Positions 49,176 to 57,325 of a stretch of 64,000 nt of DNA are shown here, one piece after another (within the stretch, counting starts at the first letter, position 1; each line of letters starts with the position of its first letter). This DNA comes from Helicobacter pylori PMSS1 (GTDB lineage Bacteria > Campylobacterota > Campylobacteria > Campylobacterales > Arcobacteraceae). The stretch is taken from contig CAMCYD010000001.1 in the NCBI GenBank assembly GCA_945883785.1, positions 1 through 64,000 of the forward strand. Direction: 5' to 3'. The position numbers were made by a program, and so were the translations under genes. A model generated the notes under the pieces. The model saw only the letters and a list, made by a program, of their open reading frames with translations. It was not told the DNA's origin and searched no databases.

Positions 49176-50150
49176 ATGGCAATGACAACAAATCAAACAG
49201 CAAGAGTATTAGAGCTTTTACGAAGATTCAATAATGGGGAAAAAGTTTGTATTGAAGCACTTCAAAAAGATGAAATGTGGTTTGAAAAAAGTGAAAAAAC
49301 GATTAGAAGAGATTTAGATGTAATTAAAGAATATTTTCCAAATGCTTTTGAACTTATTCGAGGTGCCAAGGGTGAGAGAAGTTGCTATAAAGCACTAACA
49401 AATAACTCTATTGAAAATCTTCTCAATCCAGAAACTCTCTCTTTATTAGTGCAAACATTTAGTATGGCTCAAAGAAGCAATCTGTTTGAGATGTTTCAAA
49501 TCAATAGTGATGATAAAAATATTTTAGAGAAAAAGATTTCTGAAACAAATAAACTTTATAGCTTCAAAAATAAACCATTTGAAACAAAAAAAGATGATTT
49601 TGCGATATTTAAAGCACTCGAATCAGCAATAAAATTTCAAAAATATATCAATATCACTTATATAGTTGGCAATGAGAAAAAAGTATTTGAAGTAAAACCT
49701 TATAAAATTGTATTCATGCAAGAAAATTTCTATTTAGCTTGTGAAATAGAAACAGAAACTTTAGAATTTGCGATGTATAGAATCTCTAAAATAACAACCA
49801 TTGAAGATACAAGCAAGACTTACCAAAGAAATCCACAGATTAGTGATTTTATAGATGATATCCAAACACCATTTGCAAGGTATTCATCAAACTATAAATC
49901 AAAATTGATAGAAGTACTCTTAGAAGTTGATAGCTCTAAAGCATTTTTCTTTAAAGCAAAAGATCATCTCAAATCGCAAAGGATACTAGAAACAAAAGAA
50001 AATGGTAATGTTCTAGTTCAATACAAAGTAACTCAAGAGATGGAAGTGGATCAGCTCATAAAAAGTTGGCTACCAAATATTAGAATCATTGCTCCAATAT
50101 CTCTTAAAGTGAAAATAGAAGGTGAGCTTAGAGCTTATTTAGAAAAATAA
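49176..50150 (+). CDS. HTH/WYL-domain transcriptional regulator of the island
   Basis: A 324-residue protein. The N-terminal winged helix (RVLELLRRFNNGEKVCIEAL, KSEKTIRRDLDVIKEYFPNA) is followed by a WYL domain (KYINITYIVGNEKKVFEVKP, YKIVFMQENFYLACE) and a WCX C-terminal domain. The WYL tripeptide itself appears as FYL. Its promoter carries a perfect operator dyad, and the half-site motif CAAAATRTG occurs upstream of several other operons in 43.9-63.5 kb. I infer that it controls the whole island. Confidence 0.8.
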   Translation: MAMTTNQTARVLELLRRFNNGEKVCIEALQKDEMWFEKSEKTIRRDLDVIKEYFPNAFELIRGAKGERSCYKALTNNSIENLLNPETLSLLVQTFSMAQRSNLFEMFQINSDDKNILEKKISETNKLYSFKNKPFETKKDDFAIFKALESAIKFQKYINITYIVGNEKKVFEVKPYKIVFMQENFYLACEIETETLEFAMYRISKITTIEDTSKTYQRNPQISDFIDDIQTPFARYSSNYKSKLIEVLLEVDSSKAFFFKAKDHLKSQRILETKENGNVLVQYKVTQEMEVDQLIKSWLPNIRIIAPISLKVKIEGELRAYLEK

Positions 50151-50163
50151 AATAGGAACAAAT

Positions 50164-50571
50164 ATGAAAAAACAATGGAATGAAATCATAACAGACTGGG
50201 CGATTGAGAATAACCTTACTTATTTACCAACATCAAAAGAGGAGCTATTAGCCCTTGAAGATTTAGATTTATGCGATTTTAAACTCACTACTCTCCCAAA
50301 AGAGATAGGATTTTTAGAGAATCTTGTCTATTTGAATCTATCTTACAATAATTTCACAACACTCCCAAATGAGATAACAAATCTTAAAAAGCTTGAATTC
50401 TTTTGTGCTGTTAAAAATCCAAATCTAACACTTTCAAAAGAGCAAGAAAAATGGATTGAACCATTTGCTACCTGCATGACTTATTGTAGAGATGATCTTG
50501 ATAAAGCATCAGTTGTTTATCCTTTGGATGTAGAGATAGATATACCATTAGATGATAATGTACCGTATTAA
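50164..50571 (+). CDS. Short leucine-rich-repeat protein
   Basis: A 135-residue protein. Two or three LRR units (ALEDLDLCDFKLTTLPKEIG, NLVYLNLSYNNFTTLPNEIT) are capped by a segment with NPNLTLSKEQEKWIEPF. The same cap (NPNLTITAIQKEWINNL) follows the LRR of the 883-residue protein at 59511. LRRs bind protein partners. It is 13 bp after the WYL gene and probably co-transcribed. Confidence 0.65.
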   Translation: MKKQWNEIITDWAIENNLTYLPTSKEELLALEDLDLCDFKLTTLPKEIGFLENLVYLNLSYNNFTTLPNEITNLKKLEFFCAVKNPNLTLSKEQEKWIEPFATCMTYCRDDLDKASVVYPLDVEIDIPLDDNVPY

Positions 50572-50678
50572 AGAAAAAAGTCACATAATCTACATAAGCT
50601 TCTGTAATAATACTGTTAAGCATTGATAGTAACACGAGCAAATGTAAATAATGGAATAATTAAATTATAAGGAAAACA

Positions 50679-51539
50679 ATGAAGAGTTATTTAACATTAT
50701 CAAACAAGTATTTTTTTATTACACTGCTAATTCTTTTAATAGGAATTTTAACAGGTATTAATAATTACTATTTTTATGCACATACTGAAAGAGCTGCTGC
50801 AAGAAATTTATCTCAATTAGAAACACAGATTAATACTTATAAAGGTTATTGTATTGAAAATTCAATTACTTCAGAGCAATGTCGAAAAGGTATGTTGGTA
50901 CTGACAAAAGCTTTTTCTGAGCAAGCTTATTATAACGATACCATTATTGTAAAAGATTATAAGCAAAATATCATATGGGGAAAACCAACTAGAGATTGGG
51001 ACAAGGTAGTAAAGTCTGATATCAAAATTATATTACCTGATAATCTTATTGACGAAAAAATTCAAATTAGTAAAAGCTTAACTTTTAACAATGAAATGCT
51101 TTTGGTTTCTATTGTGAGGAGCATGACATTTTCAATAGCTGAATTTATCGATGATGTTAATTGTAAACATGTTGCACAAGAAGATGGAGTTTTTAATTTG
51201 GTTGATAAAAACAATAAAGGAAATAATGTAATTTATACTATAAATGATAAAGAATTTACATTAAATAAACATCATGACTTTAAGTTTAAAAATGGAGACA
51301 TTGTTAAACAAGAAGACATTATTGCTTCAGGAAATATCTTTGTAGCCTTAGATCAATTTTTAAATATTTATTTCTTTAGATCTAGACCTACAATTGGATT
51401 TATGATTTTTTCATTTTTCATTTTATATGTCTATAGGAGAAGAGAATTAGCAATAAAAGAAGAACAAAACATAGTAGATCAAGAAAATATAGAGACAGTC
51501 GTTCAAAATCCCTATATTGGAATGACCCCAATAAACTAG
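50679..51539 (+). CDS. Two-helix membrane protein with periplasmic domain
   Basis: A 286-residue protein. The N-terminal helix (FFITLLILLIGILTGINNYY, 11-30) and a second helix near 232-252 (TIGFMIFSFFILYVYRRR) enclose a periplasmic domain of about 200 residues with several cysteines. A cytoplasmic tail follows. The layout is that of a sensor, but no known sensor or signalling domain is seen. Function unknown. Confidence 0.5.
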   Translation: MKSYLTLSNKYFFITLLILLIGILTGINNYYFYAHTERAAARNLSQLETQINTYKGYCIENSITSEQCRKGMLVLTKAFSEQAYYNDTIIVKDYKQNIIWGKPTRDWDKVVKSDIKIILPDNLIDEKIQISKSLTFNNEMLLVSIVRSMTFSIAEFIDDVNCKHVAQEDGVFNLVDKNNKGNNVIYTINDKEFTLNKHHDFKFKNGDIVKQEDIIASGNIFVALDQFLNIYFFRSRPTIGFMIFSFFILYVYRRRELAIKEEQNIVDQENIETVVQNPYIGMTPIN

Positions 51540-51570
51540 ACATAATTTAATTCAGTGAATTAATTTTACA

Positions 51571-51765
51571 ATGATGTGTATCATTGTAAAATTTATAAAG
51601 GTTAAAAAGTATGAGTTAAGACCATATAAAATACTTTTTATGAATGAGAATTTTTATTTAGTTGGTGAGAATCTAGATGAAAACTATCCTTTTTCAATAT
51701 TGAGACTAAGTAATATAGTATCGGCAACATTTAATGAAAAACAATTTCATCATATCCCAAAATAA
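51571..51765 (+). pseudogene. Fragment of a WYL-domain regulator
   Basis: The frame YELRPYKILFMNENFYLVGE...FSILRLSNIVSAT aligns with FEVKPYKIVFMQENFYLACE...FAMYRISKITTIE of the intact regulator at 49176. HTH and C-terminal domains are absent. Its apparent ATG start is fortuitous. A decayed duplicate. Confidence 0.6.
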
Positions 51766-51875
51766 TCGAGTAAATATTGAAAATCATCATTATTTACTCC
51801 ACACTAAAAAAAGATTTCTAACAATCAATCAATAACTACATTGTAACAATTTACTATTATTTGAGAATTTTTATT

Positions 51876-51909
51876 TCGGTCAAAATGTGTCCATCTAATT
51901 TTCTATACT
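51876..51909 (+). promoter_or_regulatory. Island promoter: CAAAATGTGTCC motif plus TATACT
   Basis: TCGGTCAAAATGTGTCCATCT (51876-51896) and TATACT (51904-51909), with the same spacing as at 47505-47538. It drives the small membrane/Clp-type operon. Confidence 0.55.
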
Positions 51910-51935
51910 TTCTTTAACAAAAGAAGGAGTCAAAG

Positions 51936-52136
51936 ATGTGCATTGTTAAAATTATATTAGGGGCAGCATTTATAGTAGGTGGCATAATAGCTGAAGTGGC
52001 ATGGTTAGGTATTTGTTTCGGGACAGTTATTCTTGGAGTTGTATTATTAATCTTTGCTCCAACAATTTTATTTGCACCATTTACAATTGGACTGACTGGT
52101 GGACTGGCATTTTTTGCTAGTTGTAATAATAATTAA
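51936..52136 (+). CDS. Tiny membrane protein, 66 residues
   Basis: Almost wholly hydrophobic: two long helices (IILGAAFIVGGIIAEVAWLG; VILGVVLLIFAPTILFAPF) and a Gly-rich end. AAGAAGGAG precedes the ATG. It is the first gene of an operon with a second such protein and a Clp-type ATPase. Together they may form a membrane complex acted on by the ATPase. Confidence 0.5.
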   Translation: MCIVKIILGAAFIVGGIIAEVAWLGICFGTVILGVVLLIFAPTILFAPFTIGLTGGLAFFASCNNN

Positions 52137-52147
52137 AGGAATAGCAG

Positions 52148-52351
52148 ATGGCAATAATTGGGTATATATTAGTATTTGTCTTGATAGGTTTTTTTATAGG
52201 GGCAATTGCAAATGATCAAGGGAAAGCAATAACAATAATAGTTGTAATATCAATTTTGTGGGCTTTTGCAGCCGGTCCTTGGGGAATAGCGACATTTATT
52301 GAGTTGATGATTGGATACTATTTATCTAAACCAAAAATAAATACTCTTTAG
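52148..52351 (+). CDS. Tiny membrane protein, 67 residues
   Basis: Two or three hydrophobic helices (YILVFVLIGFFIGAIANDQG, AITIIVVISILWAFAAGPWG) ending in KPKINTL. It lies 11 bases after the previous gene and eight before the ATPase gene. The short GAIANDQG turn recalls small bacterial membrane proteins of the type found N-terminally in many zinc-ribbon proteins. Function unknown. Confidence 0.5.
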   Translation: MAIIGYILVFVLIGFFIGAIANDQGKAITIIVVISILWAFAAGPWGIATFIELMIGYYLSKPKINTL

Positions 52352-52359
52352 GAAATATT

Positions 52360-53421
52360 ATGTCAGTGGCAAACAGAACTAATATTCAATTTAAGTCAAT
52401 AGATAACCTTAAATATAAACTATCAAATGATGTTTTTGGACAAGATGAAGCAATCTCAAAAGTAGTCGATAAAGTCCTCATTCATTATACTGGATTGGGT
52501 GATGAAAATAAACCAATTGGTTCATTTATATTTACAGGTCCAACTGGTGTAGGTAAAACAGAATTGGCAAAATCATTAGCAAAGCATCTTAATATGCACC
52601 TTATACGATTTGATATGAGTGAATACACAAGTGAAAATAGTATTAATACGTTTATTGGTGGTTCTGCTGGACTTGTTGGTTATGAGAATGGTGGCTTGTT
52701 GACGAATGCTGTATTAGAAAATCCAAAATGTGTTTTATTGTTTGATGAGATTGAAAAAGCAAATCAAAAAGTATTAAATATTTTTCTGCAAATGTTAGAT
52801 TATGCAACACTTACAAGTACAAAAGGGAAAAAAGTATCTTTTAAACAAGCTATTATTATTTTTACATCAAATATTGGAGCAGTTTCGATTGAAAAGAGAA
52901 CTGTAGGATTCGGGTCCTCAACATATTTAGAAAAAGAAAGCACTTTAAAAGAGCATCTATCTCCAGAACTAAGAGCAAGAATAAATTCCCATATAGATTT
53001 TAATCCAATAAATGAAGAGATGTCAAAATTAATAGTAACGAAATATCTTAATGAAATAGTTTCAAAACTAAGCAAAATGGATATTTATCTTTCATTTTCA
53101 AAAAAAGTTGTAGAACATATTACACAACTCTCAAAAGATGGACTTGGTGCTAGAAATATTCATAATATTATAGAAACAAATATAAAATTGATGATTTCTC
53201 AAAAACTAATCAGTAGCGAAATAGTACAATTTAACAAAGTATTTATCGATATAAGTGATGAACAATTTGTTATTATTCAAGAGAAGATACCAAAGAGTAA
53301 TGACTATCATTTTCTTACAGCACAAGAAGCTTACACTTTTGCGAAGGTTAATATTGGAGCAGTTGTAACAAGGTCACCTAGTGGTGTTGGATTTATCATA
53401 AAAGATTCAATAATAAAATAG
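52360..53421 (+). CDS. Single-ring Clp/HslU-type AAA+ ATPase
   Basis: A 353-residue protein matching only the second (D2) AAA+ module of ClpA/ClpB. It has Walker A GPTGVGKTE (60-68), Walker B VLLFDEIEKA (125-134), sensor-1 TSN (169-171), arginine finger region SPELRARIN, sensor-2 GLGARNI near 260 and a small lid domain. The loop after sensor 1 reads KRTVGFGSS, like the IGF/IGL loop with which ClpX/ClpA docks ClpP. No N-domain or D1 is present. A C-terminal extension (HFLTAQEAYTFAKVNIGAVV) is unrecognised. It follows two tiny membrane proteins, so an unfoldase working on a membrane partner is likely. Confidence 0.75.
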   Translation: MSVANRTNIQFKSIDNLKYKLSNDVFGQDEAISKVVDKVLIHYTGLGDENKPIGSFIFTGPTGVGKTELAKSLAKHLNMHLIRFDMSEYTSENSINTFIGGSAGLVGYENGGLLTNAVLENPKCVLLFDEIEKANQKVLNIFLQMLDYATLTSTKGKKVSFKQAIIIFTSNIGAVSIEKRTVGFGSSTYLEKESTLKEHLSPELRARINSHIDFNPINEEMSKLIVTKYLNEIVSKLSKMDIYLSFSKKVVEHITQLSKDGLGARNIHNIIETNIKLMISQKLISSEIVQFNKVFIDISDEQFVIIQEKIPKSNDYHFLTAQEAYTFAKVNIGAVVTRSPSGVGFIIKDSIIK

Positions 53422-53475
53422 TATAGTTGACGATACATTGAAAATTACATACCAAACAAATACAAGAAGATAAAA

Positions 53476-54486
53476 ATGCAATGGCTTAAAGAAAAAATAA
53501 CACTCGAAAACAACACACAAGTAGATGCTCAATCTCCTATAATAATTTCAGCTAGTAGAAGTACTGATATTCCAGCATTTTATGGAGATTGGTTTAAAAA
53601 CAGATGGGAGGCTGGATATATAAAATGGACAAATCCATTTAACAATCAGCCACTGTATGTATCCTTTAAAAATACTAGATGTGTAGTATTTTGGAGTAAA
53701 AATCCAAAGCCTTTTATGAAACATCTTGATTGGCTTGATACTCATATACCAAACTACTATTTCCAATTTTCACTCAATGATTATGATAAAGAAAAATATG
53801 AAGCAAAAGTCCCATCGGTTGAGAGTCGTATCAAAACTTTTAAAGAGCTTTCAACTAGGTTAGGAAAAAAAAGAGTTGTTTGGAGATATGACCCACTTAT
53901 ACTCACATCTGATATCAATATAGATGAACTTCTAAGAAGAATCAAAAATATCGGTGATGAACTTCACTCCTACACTGAAAAACTTGTCTTTAGTTTTGTG
54001 GATATCAGTATCTATCAAAAAGTGCAATCAAACCTCAAAAAAGAGGAAGTTCCCTATATCGAGTGGACTCCACAGCTTATGGATGAGTTTGCTAGTAAAC
54101 TAAGCAATCTTAATAAATCTTGGGGCTTACAACTAGGAACTTGTAGTGAAAAGATAGACTTAAATAAATACGGCATAGTGCATAATAAGTGTATCGATGA
54201 TAATTTGATGATAGATATATTTAGTGAAGATGAAAAACTTATGGAGTTTTTGGGAGTAGAGATTACCCCACCTGACCTTTTTAGCGATGGCAAAATCACC
54301 AAAACTAAAAAGCTCAAAGACAAAGGGCAAAGGGAAGATTGCGGATGCATTATAAGTAAAGATATCGGAGCTTACAACACTTGTCCACATGAGTGTAATT
54401 ATTGTTATGCAAATGCTTCAAAAGAGGTAGCAAAAAGAAACTATCAAAAATCGCTAGAAAATCCAAAGAGTGAGAGTATTGTTTAG
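53476..54486 (+). CDS. DUF1848-family protein with Cys cluster
   Basis: A 336-residue protein of the DUF1848 family: IIISASRSTDIPAFYGDWFK near the start, CVVFWSKNPKPF, RVVWRYDPLILT, and a C-terminal cysteine cluster CGCIISKDIGAYNTCPHECN followed by YCYAN (CxxxCxxC-like). The cluster probably binds an iron-sulphur centre and gives a radical-SAM-like look, but the enzymatic reaction is not known. It stands alone between the Clp-like and Septu-like genes. Confidence 0.75.
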   Translation: MQWLKEKITLENNTQVDAQSPIIISASRSTDIPAFYGDWFKNRWEAGYIKWTNPFNNQPLYVSFKNTRCVVFWSKNPKPFMKHLDWLDTHIPNYYFQFSLNDYDKEKYEAKVPSVESRIKTFKELSTRLGKKRVVWRYDPLILTSDINIDELLRRIKNIGDELHSYTEKLVFSFVDISIYQKVQSNLKKEEVPYIEWTPQLMDEFASKLSNLNKSWGLQLGTCSEKIDLNKYGIVHNKCIDDNLMIDIFSEDEKLMEFLGVEITPPDLFSDGKITKTKKLKDKGQREDCGCIISKDIGAYNTCPHECNYCYANASKEVAKRNYQKSLENPKSESIV

Positions 54487-54533
54487 AATTGCTGTTGGCT
54501 CACTCAGTCACATGGATGAAATAATGATGTTTA

Positions 54534-54573
54534 GCTAAAATATGGGTATTTGGTTTGGTAGGATTAGAAAAAT
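54534..54573 (+). promoter_or_regulatory. Island promoter motif before the ATPase/HNH pair
   Basis: GCTAAAATATGGGTATTTGG continues as TTTGGTAGGATTAGAAAAAT and matches 63510-63549 (AAAATATGGGTATATTGTTT, then GGTATGATTAGAAGAAT) in most positions. It starts 55 bp before ATG 54589. Confidence 0.5.
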
Positions 54574-54588
54574 ATGTAAAGGGAAACG

Positions 54589-56313
54589 ATGGAATTAGTT
54601 TATTTATGGATTAAAGAGTATAAAAATATTAAAAATCAAGGATTTAATTTTGCCCCAAAGTTTGAGTGTGAGTATAAAAATGGAAATTTAACTATTTGTG
54701 ACAAAAAAGCAAAAGATGATAATTGTAAGAGTAAAGATTATATTGAAAACTTTTTTGGAAAGAATATGAATATTACTGCTATCGTTGGCGAAAACGGGAG
54801 TGGAAAGAGTAATATTTTAAAGGCTTTATTTCAAAATGATGATCACTCATCTGCTTATGATGAATTATGGTATATTTTATATAGTGAATTTGACAATAAA
54901 TTAAATATATACTTTATAGATCGCACGGGAATCAAAGAAAAAAGGGATGTAGAAAAAAACTTTACGCACAATATTGAAACATTAAAAAACGAAGCAACTC
55001 TTCAAACTGAATTGAATTTTAGTATGGTATATTTTTCTAACATATTGCACTATTTACCTGTACATAACGACAAGCAAAAGAAAAGCTTTTATAATATTTC
55101 TACATCGTATTTAATTGATAGATATACTAAAAAAATATCAAATGATAAATTTATAGAGTTTAAATATCAGTATAATTATTATAAATCAAAGATTATAGAG
55201 CAAACAATAATTATGCTTAAAGATAGTGAGATAAAGCTAGATTTTTTATTGCCACAAGACTTAAACATAGTCACACTAGATACCTATCCTACAGATAAAA
55301 TTGAAATTATGGAAAAGTTATTAAAAGAAGAAGATAGTATGGATTTTAGACAAAGAGTGAAAAAAAATGTAATATATAATTTTCTTTTTAATTATTTAGA
55401 TCAAGATGAACTTTTTCAAAGAATTACTACTGATGATAAAAAAACAATACAAGAATTTTATGAAGAAATTAAATCAACAATACCACTAGCGGATGAATTA
55501 GACGATTTTTTAAACTTATTAGAAAATCCAAATTTTTTCATGACAAGTGTTAAAATTCAAGATATTGATAAGGAATTTATAAAAAAATTAAAAAAATTTA
55601 ATTCAATACAAGCATTATCTTTAGGAATTTTAGATGTTTTTCATTTGAATTGGAAACCAGAGTTAAGTTCTGGGCAAGAAAATTATCTCTTCCAATTTGC
55701 TAGTTTTTACAATTTATTTAAAAATGGTACAAACTTAAAAAACGATATTGTGATTCTTATCGATGAGGGTGAAACTACAATGCACCCAAATTGGCAAAAA
55801 AAATACATAAACTATTTACATAAATTTTTTAAAAATAATTTTTCTGATAAGCAAATTCATCTAATTGTTAGTTCCCACTCACCATTTATCCTTTCAGACA
55901 TACCAAAAGAAAATGTAATATTTTTAGAAACACATAAAAAAGACGATATTGAAGTAAAAGAAGCTAGTCAACAGGTTGGTGATTGTAAGAATGCAACAAA
56001 AGATATAAACATTAATACTTTTGGAGCAAATATCCACACTCTTCTTTCTAATGGATTTTTTATGGATGATGGACTGATGGGGAAATTTGCAAAAGGTAAA
56101 ATTACAGAAGTGTTGAAGTACTTAAACAAAGAGAAAAAACTAAAAACTATAAAAAAGAAACAAATAAAATCTATCATTGACTCTATTGGTGAGGATTTTT
56201 TGAGAAATAAACTTTTGGATTTGTATTATAAAAAATTTAACATAAAATCTAAAGATGATGAGATAAAAGAATTAAGAGAAGAAATTGAAAGATTAAAGAA
56301 TGATAGAAATTAA
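54589..56313 (+). CDS. PtuA-like ATPase (Septu-type defence)
   Basis: A 574-residue SMC/ABC-like ATPase: Walker A IVGENGSGKSNIL (64-76), signature ELSSGQENYLFQF (about 357-369), Walker B VILIDEGETTMHPNWQ (about 388-403) and the H-loop VSSHSPFILSD (about 426). The middle region (90-340) is a helical insertion. This is the family of PtuA and related AAA_15/21 proteins. In Septu it assembles with the HNH nuclease PtuB, and phage infection triggers cleavage. The downstream gene overlaps by 14 bases and encodes an HNH protein. No reverse transcriptase is nearby, so it is not the retron version. Confidence 0.8.
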   Translation: MELVYLWIKEYKNIKNQGFNFAPKFECEYKNGNLTICDKKAKDDNCKSKDYIENFFGKNMNITAIVGENGSGKSNILKALFQNDDHSSAYDELWYILYSEFDNKLNIYFIDRTGIKEKRDVEKNFTHNIETLKNEATLQTELNFSMVYFSNILHYLPVHNDKQKKSFYNISTSYLIDRYTKKISNDKFIEFKYQYNYYKSKIIEQTIIMLKDSEIKLDFLLPQDLNIVTLDTYPTDKIEIMEKLLKEEDSMDFRQRVKKNVIYNFLFNYLDQDELFQRITTDDKKTIQEFYEEIKSTIPLADELDDFLNLLENPNFFMTSVKIQDIDKEFIKKLKKFNSIQALSLGILDVFHLNWKPELSSGQENYLFQFASFYNLFKNGTNLKNDIVILIDEGETTMHPNWQKKYINYLHKFFKNNFSDKQIHLIVSSHSPFILSDIPKENVIFLETHKKDDIEVKEASQQVGDCKNATKDININTFGANIHTLLSNGFFMDDGLMGKFAKGKITEVLKYLNKEKKLKTIKKKQIKSIIDSIGEDFLRNKLLDLYYKKFNIKSKDDEIKELREEIERLKNDRN

Positions 56314-57325
56314 GCCAAATGATTCATATCAAAAAGAATTTTCTAAGATTTTAGAAAGATGTTTACTTAAAGAATTAGGACAAGCTATTAAAAATAAACA
56401 AGTTCTATCCTCACAAGGAACCAGTATAATTGATAAATTAAGTGATAATGACGTAACTTGTTTAAAATATCTAAAAAAGAATATTAAAAAAATTGTTAAT
56501 GGTAATTTAGAAACTTTACAAAAAATTATTAATGAAGTGAGTAATGAAATTACCAAGAAATATAAAAAAAATGCCTCCAAACCTAAAATTTATCAAGCAG
56601 TTAAATATATTTTCGTTGACAGAGGCTACGAATCAAAAATCTCAACAACTACTGATACAAGTATCGCTTACAAATTAGTTGAGAATTTGGGAATTAAAAC
56701 TTGCCCCTATTGCAATAGAAACTACATCTCATTTGTAAAAACTAAAAAGAAAAAAACTCGACCACAGCTTGACCATTTCTACCCAAAAGCTATTTATCCA
56801 TTTTTAGCTTGTAGTTTTTACAATCTAATTCCAAGTTGTAGTGCTTGTAATCATATGAAAAGTGATGGTGATAGTTATAAAGACGAAAAAGATGGTAATC
56901 TAGTCCATCCTTATAATGTAAAAAATAGCGATTTTTCTTTTTCATATACTTTTGATAATCTTGATATTTTAAAATCTATTGACAAAAAGAATATCAGATT
57001 TGAAGATGAAAAAAAGATTAAAATAACACTGGAGAGAAAATATGAAAAAAATAATGAATATTTTCAGCTTGAAACAATCTACCAAAACCATAGAGATATA
57101 GTTATTGAGCTTATTTTAAAAGAGATAAATTATCCAAAAAGTTACATAGGCGAGCTTAAAAAAAATAGCTTTGGAACTGAAGAAGAAATTTATAGATTTA
57201 TCTTCTCAAACTATTTATCAACTGATGATTTACATAAACGACCTTTAAGTAAGATCACTAGGGATATAGCAGAGGAATTGAAAATATTAGACAAAATTAG
57301 GTTAGCAATAAAGGAAGAAAACTAA
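56300..57325 (+). CDS. PtuB-like HNH endonuclease (Septu-type defence)
   Basis: A 341-residue protein with an HNH/zinc core: TCPYCNRNYISF (near residue 134), RPQLDHFYPKAIYPFLACSF (catalytic His near 159) and YNLIPSCSACNHMKSD (near 178). This C-x2-C...DH...N-x2-P-x-C-x2-C order is that of PtuB and allied nucleases that pair with ATPases. The N-terminal 120 residues and the C-terminal 130 are helical and may contact the ATPase. The overlap with the ATPase gene argues for a stoichiometric complex. Confidence 0.8.
   Translation: MIEIKPNDSYQKEFSKILERCLLKELGQAIKNKQVLSSQGTSIIDKLSDNDVTCLKYLKKNIKKIVNGNLETLQKIINEVSNEITKKYKKNASKPKIYQAVKYIFVDRGYESKISTTTDTSIAYKLVENLGIKTCPYCNRNYISFVKTKKKKTRPQLDHFYPKAIYPFLACSFYNLIPSCSACNHMKSDGDSYKDEKDGNLVHPYNVKNSDFSFSYTFDNLDILKSIDKKNIRFEDEKKIKITLERKYEKNNEYFQLETIYQNHRDIVIELILKEINYPKSYIGELKKNSFGTEEEIYRFIFSNYLSTDDLHKRPLSKITRDIAEELKILDKIRLAIKEEN

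Noticed and set aside
54589-57325. Retron of the ATPase/HNH type
   Set aside because: No reverse transcriptase or msr/msd-like inverted repeats are present within several kb. The pair is better described as Septu-like.
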